DNA from: an uncultured Lachnospiraceae bacterium
GTDB taxonomy: Bacteria > Bacillota > Clostridia > Lachnospirales > Lachnospiraceae
Length of the DNA: 64,000 nt
Assembly (NCBI GenBank): GCA_902794095.1
Contig: CADBFZ010000005.1
Coordinates: 62,001 to 126,000 of the forward strand
Reading direction: 5' to 3'
A program made the translations under genes and the position numbers. This document shows positions 9,281 through 17,575 of this stretch, one piece after another. Below the pieces are notes generated by a model. That model ran no database searches. It saw only the letters and a program-made list of their open reading frames with translations, and was not told the origin of the DNA. Every line of letters begins with the position of its first letter. Position 1 is the stretch's first letter.

Positions 9281-10780
9281 ATGATCGACAGATCAAAAGT
9301 TATATTCGGGAATAAGATAAGTTCCCGTGATTATAAAAAAGCACTTAAATCAAAAAAGAAATTCATCAAGAAGTTCGGAGACGATTCTGATAAGGATTAT
9401 CCTGTAAGGATCGAGAAGAATAAATATATCGGTGACAGTCTCGGAGTTAATAACGTTCTGGTGGGCGACCTTTCCAAGAACGCACATTATGATCCTGAAA
9501 GAAATGCCGAAGCTCTCGACTGGGACCTTCAGAAGGGTATCATTGTCGGAAATATCCGTATGGGATTCGGACACTACCGTATATCCATGGCTATTGCCTC
9601 TGCTGCAAAATCCATGGGATACGTTCCTTACTGGATGGATCTTAATTCATACGGTGAGACTACCTGCACCAAGGTTATCGGAGCACAGAACGATCTGTAT
9701 TCGCTGGGTTCAAGAATGTCCAAGAACCCCATATTTAATAAGCTTGTCTGGGAGCCTGTTAACTACGAAGGCTTCAGAGCAATCACATACAATGCATCCG
9801 ACCAGAAGAATGCGGAGCTTATGGCACCCGTATATAAAAATGTTCCCAAGGATATTCCCGTTGTCGGAACTCATGTATGGCCTGCTCAGGCAGCGCTTCA
9901 TGCGGGAATGAAGTATGTTGTAAATGCGATTCCCGATAACTGGCCCATGGCTCTTCATTTTGCGGAAGGTGCGGTTCATACCATTCAGTGCCACAACGCA
10001 TATATGGGTTACAGCATCTTAAACGGAATGAATAAAGATAAAGTATGCGAGCCCATGCCCGAAGGATCCCTCGAATACACCGGTCACTATATCGACCATG
10101 AACTTGTAAGCAATATCGATGCAGATTGCGAAGCGAGAATCGCAAGAAGAGCAAACGGAAAGCCCATGCGCTTCCTCCTTACCATCGGCGGAGCAGGTGC
10201 GCAGAAGGAAATCTTTGCTGCAATCATCGAATATCTCCTTCCTCAGATCAGAACCGGCAAGGCTACGCTTTTTGTAAATGTCGGTGATTACAAGAATGTC
10301 TGGGATGAGCTTAAGAAGGAAATTCCCGGAATGGAAGCTCTTTGCACCGAGCACATGAACAACTGGGAAGATACGGAGAAGTTTGCCGAGAAGATCCTTG
10401 ATCCCGATAAGGACATCGCAGGTATTCATGGATTCTGGCACAAGAACATCTTCGAAGCTGTTTATTGCACAAACCTTCTCATGAGAGGAAGTGACGTGCT
10501 TGTCACAAAACCTTCCGAGCTTGCATTCTATCCCATTCCCAAACTCTTCATCAGAAGAGTAGGAAAGCATGAGATGTGGGGCGCAATCCACTCTGCAGAG
10601 ATCGGAGACGGCACACTTGAGTGCAGAGACATTCCTCATACTCTTCAGATGCTGGACAGATTCCTCGGAACATCCCTTCTTGATGATATGAGCAGACAGA
10701 TAATTGCAAATAAGAAATCCGGAATCTACGACGGCGCGTATAAGGTTGTAGAGGTTGCCATGGGATTGAAGAATAAATAG
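9281..10780 (+). CDS. Unrecognised GT-B-like conserved protein in the galactoside operon
   Basis: I do not recognise a named family. The 499-residue product starts at the ATG at 9281, behind GGAGG; an ATG at 9263 overlapping the previous stop has no ribosome-binding site. It has no signal peptide or membrane segment. Residues near 88-105 (GNIRMGFGHYRISMAIASAA) resemble the N-terminal glycine-containing loop of GT-B enzymes such as MurG and MGDG synthase (G-x-GHxxxA). A later FLLTIGGAGAQKE segment near residue 300 resembles the start of the second Rossmann domain, and SDVLVTKPSELAFYPIPK near 415 resembles the MurG acceptor/donor region (KPSE). A cytoplasmic glycosyltransferase or phosphorylase-like role on galactosides is inference only. 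Confidence 0.7.
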   Translation: MIDRSKVIFGNKISSRDYKKALKSKKKFIKKFGDDSDKDYPVRIEKNKYIGDSLGVNNVLVGDLSKNAHYDPERNAEALDWDLQKGIIVGNIRMGFGHYRISMAIASAAKSMGYVPYWMDLNSYGETTCTKVIGAQNDLYSLGSRMSKNPIFNKLVWEPVNYEGFRAITYNASDQKNAELMAPVYKNVPKDIPVVGTHVWPAQAALHAGMKYVVNAIPDNWPMALHFAEGAVHTIQCHNAYMGYSILNGMNKDKVCEPMPEGSLEYTGHYIDHELVSNIDADCEARIARRANGKPMRFLLTIGGAGAQKEIFAAIIEYLLPQIRTGKATLFVNVGDYKNVWDELKKEIPGMEALCTEHMNNWEDTEKFAEKILDPDKDIAGIHGFWHKNIFEAVYCTNLLMRGSDVLVTKPSELAFYPIPKLFIRRVGKHEMWGAIHSAEIGDGTLECRDIPHTLQMLDRFLGTSLLDDMSRQIIANKKSGIYDGAYKVVEVAMGLKNK

Positions 10781-10801
10781 TATCCGCCAAAGGAGAAACT
10801 T

Positions 10802-13198
10802 ATGATCCGTCATATATATGAAAATGCATGGGTTCTTGATACTCCTCATACCACATATGCAATGGCTCTGCTTCCTACGGGACAGATCGAGCATGTGTAT
10901 TACGGAAGAAAGATTAAGATAGGAGAAGGAGAGGGAGCACTTGATGCCCTTATTGAAAAGCATGCCTTTGCTCCCGGTAACACCTGCGTATATGACAATG
11001 ATCATTGTCAGTATTCTCTCGAGGATGTAAGACTCGAGATGAGCTCCTATGGAAAGGGAGACTTAAGAGACCCTTTCATTGATATAAAATACGATGACGG
11101 ATCCTCCACAAATGATTTTCAATTTGAAAGCTTTACCATAGATGATAAAGAACCTGCATCGGATACACTTCCCGTTTCATACGATGAGAGCGGAAAGTGT
11201 GAACACCTTTGCATTACTTTATCTGAGAAGGTAAAGGGTGTTAAACTGCATCTTCACTATTATGTATATGAAGATTGTGACTGCATCTGCAGAATGTCCG
11301 TGCTTGAGAATACATCAGGATCAGAGATTGTTCTTAAGAGACTTATGAGTAACCAGATAGACTTCGACCGCGCAGGATATGTATATACAACCTTCGGCGG
11401 AGCGTGGGCAAGGGAGATGCAGAAGTCATCCGTGCCTCTCGTAAGAGGTAAGTTTGTAAATTCATCCAGAAGCGGTGAATCATCACACAGAGCAAATCCT
11501 TTTGTAATGCTTCATCCTTCGGCGACATCAGAAGATGCAGGTGATGTTTACGGATTTAACCTTATCTACAGCGGAAACCATTATGAAGCTGCAGAGGTAT
11601 CACCTTTCGGAAAGACCAGATTTATATCAGGTATCAATCCTGATGGCTTTGAATTCAGAATAGCTTCCGGAGAAAAGTTTGAATCTCCCGAAGCAGTAAT
11701 GTCATATTCATCGGATGGTTTTAACGGACTCAGCCATCATATGCACCGCTTTGTACGCGAGCATATCGTAAGAGGCGAGTGGAAGAAAAAAGAACGTCCC
11801 GTTCTCTTAAACAGCTGGGAAGCAGCTTATTTTGATATTGATGAAAAGAAGCTTGTTAAGCTTGCCAAGGCAGGACGCGATGTGGGAATCGAACTTCTTG
11901 TCATGGATGACGGATGGTTCGGAGAAAGAAATGACGATCACTCAAGTCTCGGTGATTGGGATGTTAATCCCAAGAAGTTGCCCGGAGGTCTTAAATCACT
12001 TGCTGATAAGATCACCGCTCTTGGAATGGGATTAGGAATCTGGGTTGAGCCCGAGATGATTTCCGAAAAATCAAAACTTTACGAAGCACATCCCGACTGG
12101 GCAATTCAGATTCCCGGAAGAGATCATTCCGAGGGAAGATGGCAGAGGATCCTGGATCTTACCAATCCCGAAGTTTGCGATTACATCGTTGATAAATTAA
12201 GTAAAGTTTTCTCATCCGCTGATATCTCATATGTAAAGTGGGATATGAACAGGACATACACAGATGTTTACTCACAGCACCTTCCCGCTGAGAAGCAGGG
12301 CGAGGTATTCCACAGATATATCTGCGGTCTGTACTCTGTTATGAAGAGACTTACGAAAGAGTTTCCCCGTATTCTTTTTGAAGGATGTGCATCCGGAGGA
12401 AACAGGTTCGACCTTGGCATCTTAAGTTACTTCCCACAGATCTGGGCAAGTGATGATACAGATCCCGTGTGCAGAGCCGCAATCCAGACGGGATACAGCT
12501 ACGGATATCCCATGTCGACACTTTCGGCGCACGTATCCGCAAGCCCCAACCATCAGACCCTTCGCGAGACTTCACTTGAGACAAGATTTAACGTGGCAGC
12601 ATTCGGCGTGTTCGGTTACGAGTGCAATCTCTGCGATATGAAAAAAGAAGACCTTGCCGCGATCAAGGCACAGATTGAGCTTTACAAAAAGTGGAGACCG
12701 GTATTGCAGTTCGGAGAATTCCATCGTGGCAGAAATGCAGGCTTCCTTCCCGTAAACGGCGTATCCCCGGATCCGGGTGCCGAGGGCAATCTTACCGAGT
12801 GGACGGTTGTTTCCGATGATAAGGAAAAGGCAGTGGGCTTCTTAATGCAAAAGCTAGTGGTTCCAAACTCCCAGTTCCATACCTATTTTGCAAAGGGCCT
12901 TTGCGAAGACGAGATGTATCACTTCTACAACAGGTCCCTTAAGATAGATGTCAGGGAGTTCGGAGATCTTGTAAACACCGCATCACCCATCCATTTAAAA
13001 CAGGACGGGGTTTTGATCGACATCGTTGCGAAGTTTGTGAAAATGGATACGGAGAACGAAGACCTTACCGCATCGGGTTCCGCATTGATGTATTCCGGAG
13101 TTCATTTAAAGGCCGCATTCGGCGGTACGGGATTTAATGCCGAGGTTAGACACTTCCCCGATTTCGCATCCAGGATCTATTTTATGGAAAAAGAATAA
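10802..13198 (+). CDS. Glycoside hydrolase family 36 alpha-galactosidase
   Basis: The 798-residue enzyme releases alpha-linked galactose from raffinose-type sugars or melibiose. After an N-terminal beta-sandwich (to about 320) comes the TIM barrel with the expected motifs: LLVMDDGWFG near 365, the nucleophile in YVKWDMNR (D481), EGCASGGNRFD near 525, and the acid/base in WASDDTDP (D551). The length is somewhat above the usual ~730 residues; the C-terminal beta domain looks intact. There is no signal peptide, so it is cytoplasmic. It is the last gene of the operon, 21 bases after the GT-B-like gene, and is followed by a strong terminator. Confidence 0.93.
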   Translation: MIRHIYENAWVLDTPHTTYAMALLPTGQIEHVYYGRKIKIGEGEGALDALIEKHAFAPGNTCVYDNDHCQYSLEDVRLEMSSYGKGDLRDPFIDIKYDDGSSTNDFQFESFTIDDKEPASDTLPVSYDESGKCEHLCITLSEKVKGVKLHLHYYVYEDCDCICRMSVLENTSGSEIVLKRLMSNQIDFDRAGYVYTTFGGAWAREMQKSSVPLVRGKFVNSSRSGESSHRANPFVMLHPSATSEDAGDVYGFNLIYSGNHYEAAEVSPFGKTRFISGINPDGFEFRIASGEKFESPEAVMSYSSDGFNGLSHHMHRFVREHIVRGEWKKKERPVLLNSWEAAYFDIDEKKLVKLAKAGRDVGIELLVMDDGWFGERNDDHSSLGDWDVNPKKLPGGLKSLADKITALGMGLGIWVEPEMISEKSKLYEAHPDWAIQIPGRDHSEGRWQRILDLTNPEVCDYIVDKLSKVFSSADISYVKWDMNRTYTDVYSQHLPAEKQGEVFHRYICGLYSVMKRLTKEFPRILFEGCASGGNRFDLGILSYFPQIWASDDTDPVCRAAIQTGYSYGYPMSTLSAHVSASPNHQTLRETSLETRFNVAAFGVFGYECNLCDMKKEDLAAIKAQIELYKKWRPVLQFGEFHRGRNAGFLPVNGVSPDPGAEGNLTEWTVVSDDKEKAVGFLMQKLVVPNSQFHTYFAKGLCEDEMYHFYNRSLKIDVREFGDLVNTASPIHLKQDGVLIDIVAKFVKMDTENEDLTASGSALMYSGVHLKAAFGGTGFNAEVRHFPDFASRIYFMEKE

Positions 13199-13203
13199 GG
13201 ACA

Positions 13204-13235
13204 GCCCCTCGGTCGGACGGCCGGGGGGATTTTTA
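13204..13235 (+). terminator. Rho-independent terminator of the galactoside operon
   Basis: A GC-rich hairpin (CCCCTCGG pairing with CCGGGGGG across 13205-13228) is followed by ATTTTT. Confidence 0.8.
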
Positions 13236-13247
13236 TGCCCAAAGATT

Positions 13248-13297
13248 TGAAAATGATTTTCATTTCTATTGACATAATAGGGACTCGCGGTTAAAAT
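13248..13297 (+). promoter_or_regulatory. Promoter with adjacent Fur/Zur-type box
   Basis: TTGACA at 13269-13274 and TAAAAT at 13292-13297 are spaced 17 bases apart. Immediately upstream, 13248-13262 reads TGAAAATGATTTTCA, a near-perfect palindrome of the Fur-superfamily type. A half-site (TGGTTTTCA) occurs again near 13304-13312. Because a ZnuA-like gene follows, Zur (zinc) control is more likely than Fur, but the sequence does not decide this. Confidence 0.72.
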
Positions 13298-13344
13298 TGG
13301 GAATGGTTTTCAGTTTTGCATCACTAACCAAGGAGGAAGTAACA

Positions 13345-13653
13345 GTGCCGAACACAACATATAAAAAGTTCACAGCGCTTTTTTCCCTCCCGGTTTGTGC
13401 ACTGCTACTTATCCTCACTGTTTTATCGGGATATTACATCGCCGCGGAAAGCGGTCATGAATGTCACGAGGAGGATTGCCCCGTATGTGCCGCCTTGGAG
13501 ATATGTGAGGCAGTACTGAACCGCATAGGAAGCGCCATGCCGATAATGGGCATAGCGGTAATTACATATCTTACGGTTATCCGGGCCGAAGGAATTACTT
13601 CCGAAATGCCGGAACGTTCACTTGTAGAAGAAAAGGTCCGAATGAACGATTGA
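13345..13653 (+). CDS. Small two-segment membrane protein with His/Cys cluster
   Basis: The 102-residue product starts at the GTG at 13345, behind AAGGAGGAAG; an upstream ATG at 13303 sits at the predicted transcription start and is rejected. There is one membrane segment near residues 15-35 and another near 65-82. Between them lies GHECHEEDCPVC, a cluster of His, Cys and acidic residues that could bind metal. I have seen such small proteins beside zinc or iron uptake genes, but no function is established. It is 54 bases upstream of the ZnuA-like gene and shares its Fur/Zur-box promoter, so a role in metal homeostasis is likely. Confidence 0.72.
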   Translation: MPNTTYKKFTALFSLPVCALLLILTVLSGYYIAAESGHECHEEDCPVCAALEICEAVLNRIGSAMPIMGIAVITYLTVIRAEGITSEMPERSLVEEKVRMND

Positions 13654-13707
13654 ATACGCTTTCGGATTTGCCATAAGTTTTATTAGTCCATGGAGGAATT
13701 ACCAATT

Positions 13708-14760
13708 ATGAAAAAAATGCTTACTAAGATCGCAGCAGTTCTTATGTCTGCTTTTATGCTTACCGCTTGCGCAGGTCAGGGAAGCGGAAATGCCCTAGCC
13801 GGATCAAGTGACAAGCTTCAGATTGTTACAACTATTTTCCCCGAGTATGACTGGGTTATGCAGATTCTCGGTGATAAGGCAGCTGATGCCGACGTTACCA
13901 TGCTTCTTGATAACGGCGTTGACCTTCACAGCTATCAGCCTACTGCAGAGGATATTCTTAAGATTGCAGGATGCGATGTATTCATCTATGTAGGCGGCGA
14001 GTCCGACGGATGGGTGGATGATGCTCTTGCCGAGGCAGTTAATAAGGACATGATAGTTATCAATCTTCTCGAAGTACTCGGAGATTCCGTTAAGGAGGAA
14101 GAAGTTGTAGAAGGCATGCAGGAAGAAGATGAGCACGATCATGACCATCATCATGACGATGAGGACGGTGATCACGATGCCGACGAGGATCACGACCACG
14201 ATCATGAGGAAGAAGAGGAAGTAGAGTATGATGAGCATGTATGGCTCTCACTCAGAAATGCTTCCGTTCTTTGCGATGCAATCACCGACGCTCTTTCAAA
14301 AGCAGATGCAGAAAATGCAGCCGTATACCAGGCTAACAATGATGCATACAAGGCTCAGCTGTCAGCACTTGATGCTCAGTACAAAGAAGTTGTGGAGAGT
14401 GCCGCATTCGATACTCTTTTATTCGGAGACAGATTCCCCTTCAGATATCTGACCGATGATTATAACTTGAATTATTATGCTGCTTTTGTAGGCTGTTCAG
14501 CTGAATCGGAAGCAAGCTTTGAGACCATTGTTTTCCTTGCAGGTAAGACAGATGAACTTGGTCTTAAGTCAATCCTGACCATTGAAAATAATGACCAGAA
14601 GATCGCACAGACCATCCGTGACAATACCGAAGATAAGAATCAGGAAATATATGTTCTTGATTCAATGCAGGCAGTGACTTCGGACGACGTCAAAAATGGG
14701 GTTACATATTTATCCATCATGACCGATAACCTTGAGGTTCTTAAAAAGGCACTCAATTGA
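13708..14760 (+). CDS. ZnuA/AdcA-like zinc-binding lipoprotein
   Basis: This 350-residue cluster-9 (metal) ABC substrate-binding lipoprotein starts at the ATG at 13708, just after a GGAGG site; an in-frame ATG at 13690 overlaps that site. The signal peptide ends in a lipobox (LTACAGQ, about residues 16-22). The family features are IFPEYDW, GVDLHSYQPTAEDI, an Asp/Glu/His-rich loop at about residues 141-172 (runs such as HDHDHHHDDEDGDH) and DEHVWLSLRN after it. Such loops bind zinc in ZnuA and AdcA. No permease or ATPase gene follows: a terminator comes 22 bases later, so the rest of the transporter must be encoded elsewhere or be shared. Confidence 0.9.
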   Translation: MKKMLTKIAAVLMSAFMLTACAGQGSGNALAGSSDKLQIVTTIFPEYDWVMQILGDKAADADVTMLLDNGVDLHSYQPTAEDILKIAGCDVFIYVGGESDGWVDDALAEAVNKDMIVINLLEVLGDSVKEEEVVEGMQEEDEHDHDHHHDDEDGDHDADEDHDHDHEEEEEVEYDEHVWLSLRNASVLCDAITDALSKADAENAAVYQANNDAYKAQLSALDAQYKEVVESAAFDTLLFGDRFPFRYLTDDYNLNYYAAFVGCSAESEASFETIVFLAGKTDELGLKSILTIENNDQKIAQTIRDNTEDKNQEIYVLDSMQAVTSDDVKNGVTYLSIMTDNLEVLKKALN

Positions 14761-14782
14761 TAACGTAAACAAGACAAGTTTC

Positions 14783-14815
14783 GGGCCGGGGTCTGCAGAC
14801 CTCGGTCCATTTTTA
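14783..14815 (+). terminator. Rho-independent terminator
   Basis: An almost perfect GC-rich hairpin (GGGCCGGGGTCTGCAGACCT and onward, 14783-14808) is followed by ATTTTTA. Confidence 0.85.
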
Positions 14816-14857
14816 TAATCAGTATTTTGAGTGAATCATTTGTGATAAAATAATTGC

Positions 14858-16480
14858 ATGTTTAAATGCAAATTCAAGAATAAACTAACAACTAAATTAG
14901 TATCTCTGATTACCGCATCCGCGATGGCACTATCCATGTCCGGCTGCGCGCTTCAGATGAGCAAGGTTAATGACGCACATGACCTTGCGGTATCGGATGA
15001 TAATTACAGAACGGTTTACGAGATCTTCGTATATTCTTTCTGTGACAGTAACGGAGACGGTGTAGGTGATCTTCAGGGTATAATCTCTAAGCTGGATTAT
15101 ATAGAGGATATGGGATTTGATGCGATATGGCTCAGCCCCGTATGTCCTTCTCCCACGTATCATAAATATGATGTTACGGATTATACGGATATAGATCCCG
15201 AGTACGGAACACTTGCGGATTACGAAGCTTTGATAGAAGCATGCCATGCCAGAAATATTCACGTCTATAATGACATGGTCATGAATCACTCATCGTCCGA
15301 GCACCCTTGGTTTGTGGAAGCCTGTGATTATCTGCAGGCCCTGGCACCGGGTGAAGAGCCCGATGCATCGGAGTGCAAATATCTTAACTACTACAATTTC
15401 ACGGATAAAGAATCCGGCGGATACAGCAGGGTTCCGGGAACCGATTGGTTCTATGAGGCAAGATTCTGGAGCGGAATGCCCGACTTTAATCTGGAATCCG
15501 AAGCTGTAAGACAGGAGTTCATGGACATTGCTGCGTTTTGGCTCAGCGAGGGCTGCGACGGATTCAGAATGGATGCCGTAACAAGTTATTTCACCAATGA
15601 TACGGCGGGCAGCACCCTGGCTCTTGCAAGATTTGCGGAAGATGTAAAGGGTATTGATCCGAATGCATACATAGTATGTGAAGGATGGTCTGCTCAGAAT
15701 GACTATGCAAGGTATTATGAGAGCGGCGTAGACAGCATGTTTGATTTTGCGTATGCGGATTCGGACGGACTGATCGCAGGAGCTGTAAGAGGAACTGTTT
15801 CACCTGACAGGTTTGTCACTTCTCAGATTGCGGAGAATGAACTTTACTTGTCCTACAATCCGGATTACATCAATGCACCTTTTTATACCAATCATGATAT
15901 GGGTAGAAGTGCGGGTTATTATACAGGAGAAGATGCTCAGAGCCTTGTGAAATTCGCAGGAGCACTTAACCTTCTTATGAGTGGAAGTGCCTTCGTGTAT
16001 TACGGTGAAGAACTGGGAATGAAGGGCTCGGGTAAGGATGAGAATAAGCGTGCGCCCATGCAGTGGTCAGCAGATCCTGCAGCTTCAGGAATGTGCTCGG
16101 GACCTGCAGGAATGGATTCTTTTGCGATGAAGTACGGTACGTACGAAGAGCAGGTTAAGGATGAACTTTCAATCTACAATTACTATAGGCAGGCGGTAAG
16201 GCTTAGGAGAATCTTCCCTGTTATTTCAAGAGGACAGATCACGGAAGTTGTTGCCGTATCGGATGATTACGCACTGTATCTGAAAGAGGCTGAAGGGTGC
16301 GAGCCCGTGCTGATAGCAATCAATTTCTCATCTGAGAAAGTAACTATGGAAATACCGGATGCATATTCATCCTATTCCGTTCTCGGAGGAGTTCTTAACA
16401 CTTCGAAGGATAAGATAAAACTAAGTTCCGGTAAGATAACTCTTCCTGCATACGATATTGCAATCATAACCGAAGGATGA
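14858..16480 (+). CDS. GH13 alpha-amylase-family lipoprotein
   Basis: The 540-residue enzyme cleaves alpha-1,4-glucans or oligosaccharides outside the membrane. A signal peptide with lipobox (ALSMSGCALQ, Cys near residue 31) anchors it. The (beta/alpha)8 barrel shows the GH13 regions: MVMNHSSSEHPW; the nucleophile in DGFRMDAV (D239); the acid/base in VCEGWS (E275); and the transition-state Asp in YTNHDMGR (D347). A small C-terminal beta domain ends the protein. Length and arrangement resemble oligo-1,6-glucosidase or neopullulanase-like exo-acting members, so the exact linkage is open. No Shine-Dalgarno is visible, and TAAAAT at 14846-14851 sits six bases before the ATG, so the mRNA may be leaderless. 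Confidence 0.9.
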   Translation: MFKCKFKNKLTTKLVSLITASAMALSMSGCALQMSKVNDAHDLAVSDDNYRTVYEIFVYSFCDSNGDGVGDLQGIISKLDYIEDMGFDAIWLSPVCPSPTYHKYDVTDYTDIDPEYGTLADYEALIEACHARNIHVYNDMVMNHSSSEHPWFVEACDYLQALAPGEEPDASECKYLNYYNFTDKESGGYSRVPGTDWFYEARFWSGMPDFNLESEAVRQEFMDIAAFWLSEGCDGFRMDAVTSYFTNDTAGSTLALARFAEDVKGIDPNAYIVCEGWSAQNDYARYYESGVDSMFDFAYADSDGLIAGAVRGTVSPDRFVTSQIAENELYLSYNPDYINAPFYTNHDMGRSAGYYTGEDAQSLVKFAGALNLLMSGSAFVYYGEELGMKGSGKDENKRAPMQWSADPAASGMCSGPAGMDSFAMKYGTYEEQVKDELSIYNYYRQAVRLRRIFPVISRGQITEVVAVSDDYALYLKEAEGCEPVLIAINFSSEKVTMEIPDAYSSYSVLGGVLNTSKDKIKLSSGKITLPAYDIAIITEG

Positions 16481-16519
16481 TACAAAGATCCTACGGATGA
16501 ATAAAGGAGATTTACGGAC

Positions 16520-17503
16520 GTGAAGATATTTGCATATTCATTAAGACCTTATGACGAGCAGGGATTTTTCGAGGACATCTGTAAGAAGAAAGGAATCGAG
16601 TACGGATTCACATCCGAGTATCCTTCTCTTGAAAATGCCCATCTGTGCGAAGGATATGATGCACTGAGCATTCTTACCAACACCATGAATCCCGAACTTC
16701 TCGATAAGTTTAAGAGTCTGGGAATCAGATATATCTCCACACGTACCATAGGTTACGACCACATCGACAATGCATATGCGCATAAGATCGGAATCCGTAC
16801 CGCATCCATTTCATACGATCCCACAGGTGTTGCTGATTACTCTATCATGATGATGCTCATGGGACTTCGCAAGATCATGCCCATCATCGAAAGAGGAAAT
16901 ATCCAGGATTATTCATTAAAGGGAAAACTCGGAAGACATATCCAGGACTGTACCGTAGGTATCGTAGGAACAGGAAGGATCGGAACCAAGGTTATAGAGC
17001 ATCTTTCGGGATTCGGATGCAAGATGCTTTGCTATGACATTAGACAAAATGATGCTGCTGCAAAGTATGCCGAGTATACGGATCTTAAAAACATCTATAA
17101 AAATTGTGACATCATCTCACTTCATGTTCCCGGCCTTGAAGAGAACTATCACATGATCGGCAAGGATCAGATCGCAATGATGAAAGACGGTGTCATGATC
17201 ATCAACTGCGCAAGAGGAATGCTCATCGATACCCAGGCTATGATCGAGGGAATCGAATCCGGTAAGATCGGCTTTGCGGGACTTGATACCATAGAGCATG
17301 AAGCAGGTCTTTATTATCTGGACAGAAAAGGTGATATTCTGGATAACCATGACATGGCTATTCTTAAATCCTATCCCAATGTGCTCCTCACATCCCATAT
17401 GGCATTCTACACTGACGTTGCCGTAAGAGAGATGGTTGAGCACTGTGTCGAAGGAATTCTCGAGATGGATGAGGGAATTGATAATCCCTTTGAGATTAAA
17501 TAA
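16520..17503 (+). CDS. D-lactate dehydrogenase (D-2-hydroxyacid dehydrogenase)
   Basis: This 327-residue NAD-dependent dehydrogenase reduces pyruvate to D-lactate, or acts on a related 2-oxoacid. The Rossmann loop is VGTGRIGTKV (about residues 149-158), with Asp following in CYDIRQ. The catalytic Arg is in NCARGML, the Glu in TIEHEAG and the His in SHMAFYT near residue 294. Sequence style is close to D-LDH and VanH. It starts at a GTG at 16520 behind AAAGGAG, 39 bases after the amylase, so the two may be cotranscribed. A terminator follows. A separate L-lactate dehydrogenase is encoded at 23493-24437. Confidence 0.9.
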   Translation: MKIFAYSLRPYDEQGFFEDICKKKGIEYGFTSEYPSLENAHLCEGYDALSILTNTMNPELLDKFKSLGIRYISTRTIGYDHIDNAYAHKIGIRTASISYDPTGVADYSIMMMLMGLRKIMPIIERGNIQDYSLKGKLGRHIQDCTVGIVGTGRIGTKVIEHLSGFGCKMLCYDIRQNDAAAKYAEYTDLKNIYKNCDIISLHVPGLEENYHMIGKDQIAMMKDGVMIINCARGMLIDTQAMIEGIESGKIGFAGLDTIEHEAGLYYLDRKGDILDNHDMAILKSYPNVLLTSHMAFYTDVAVREMVEHCVEGILEMDEGIDNPFEIK

Positions 17504-17528
17504 AACCTATATTTGCATGAATCTTAAG

Positions 17529-17560
17529 AAAAGGTTCGGGGATAGTCCCCGGACCTTTTA
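17529..17560 (+). terminator. Rho-independent terminator
   Basis: A 14-bp stem from 17529-17542 with 17546-17559 (loop TAG, one G-T pair) ends in TTTTA. The U tract is part of the stem. Confidence 0.82.
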
Positions 17561-17575
17561 TGTTAGAATATTCCC

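Noticed and set aside
13804..14238. Minus-strand frame rich in Val/Ile/Met opposite the ZnuA His loop
   Set aside because: It is the antisense reading of the His/Asp/Glu-rich loop, which gives artificial hydrophobic sequence.
14930..15289. Antisense frame within the amylase gene
   Set aside because: It is a shadow of the strongly coding sense strand, as are the many other antisense frames over rpoB, rpoC, mfd and the ribosomal genes.
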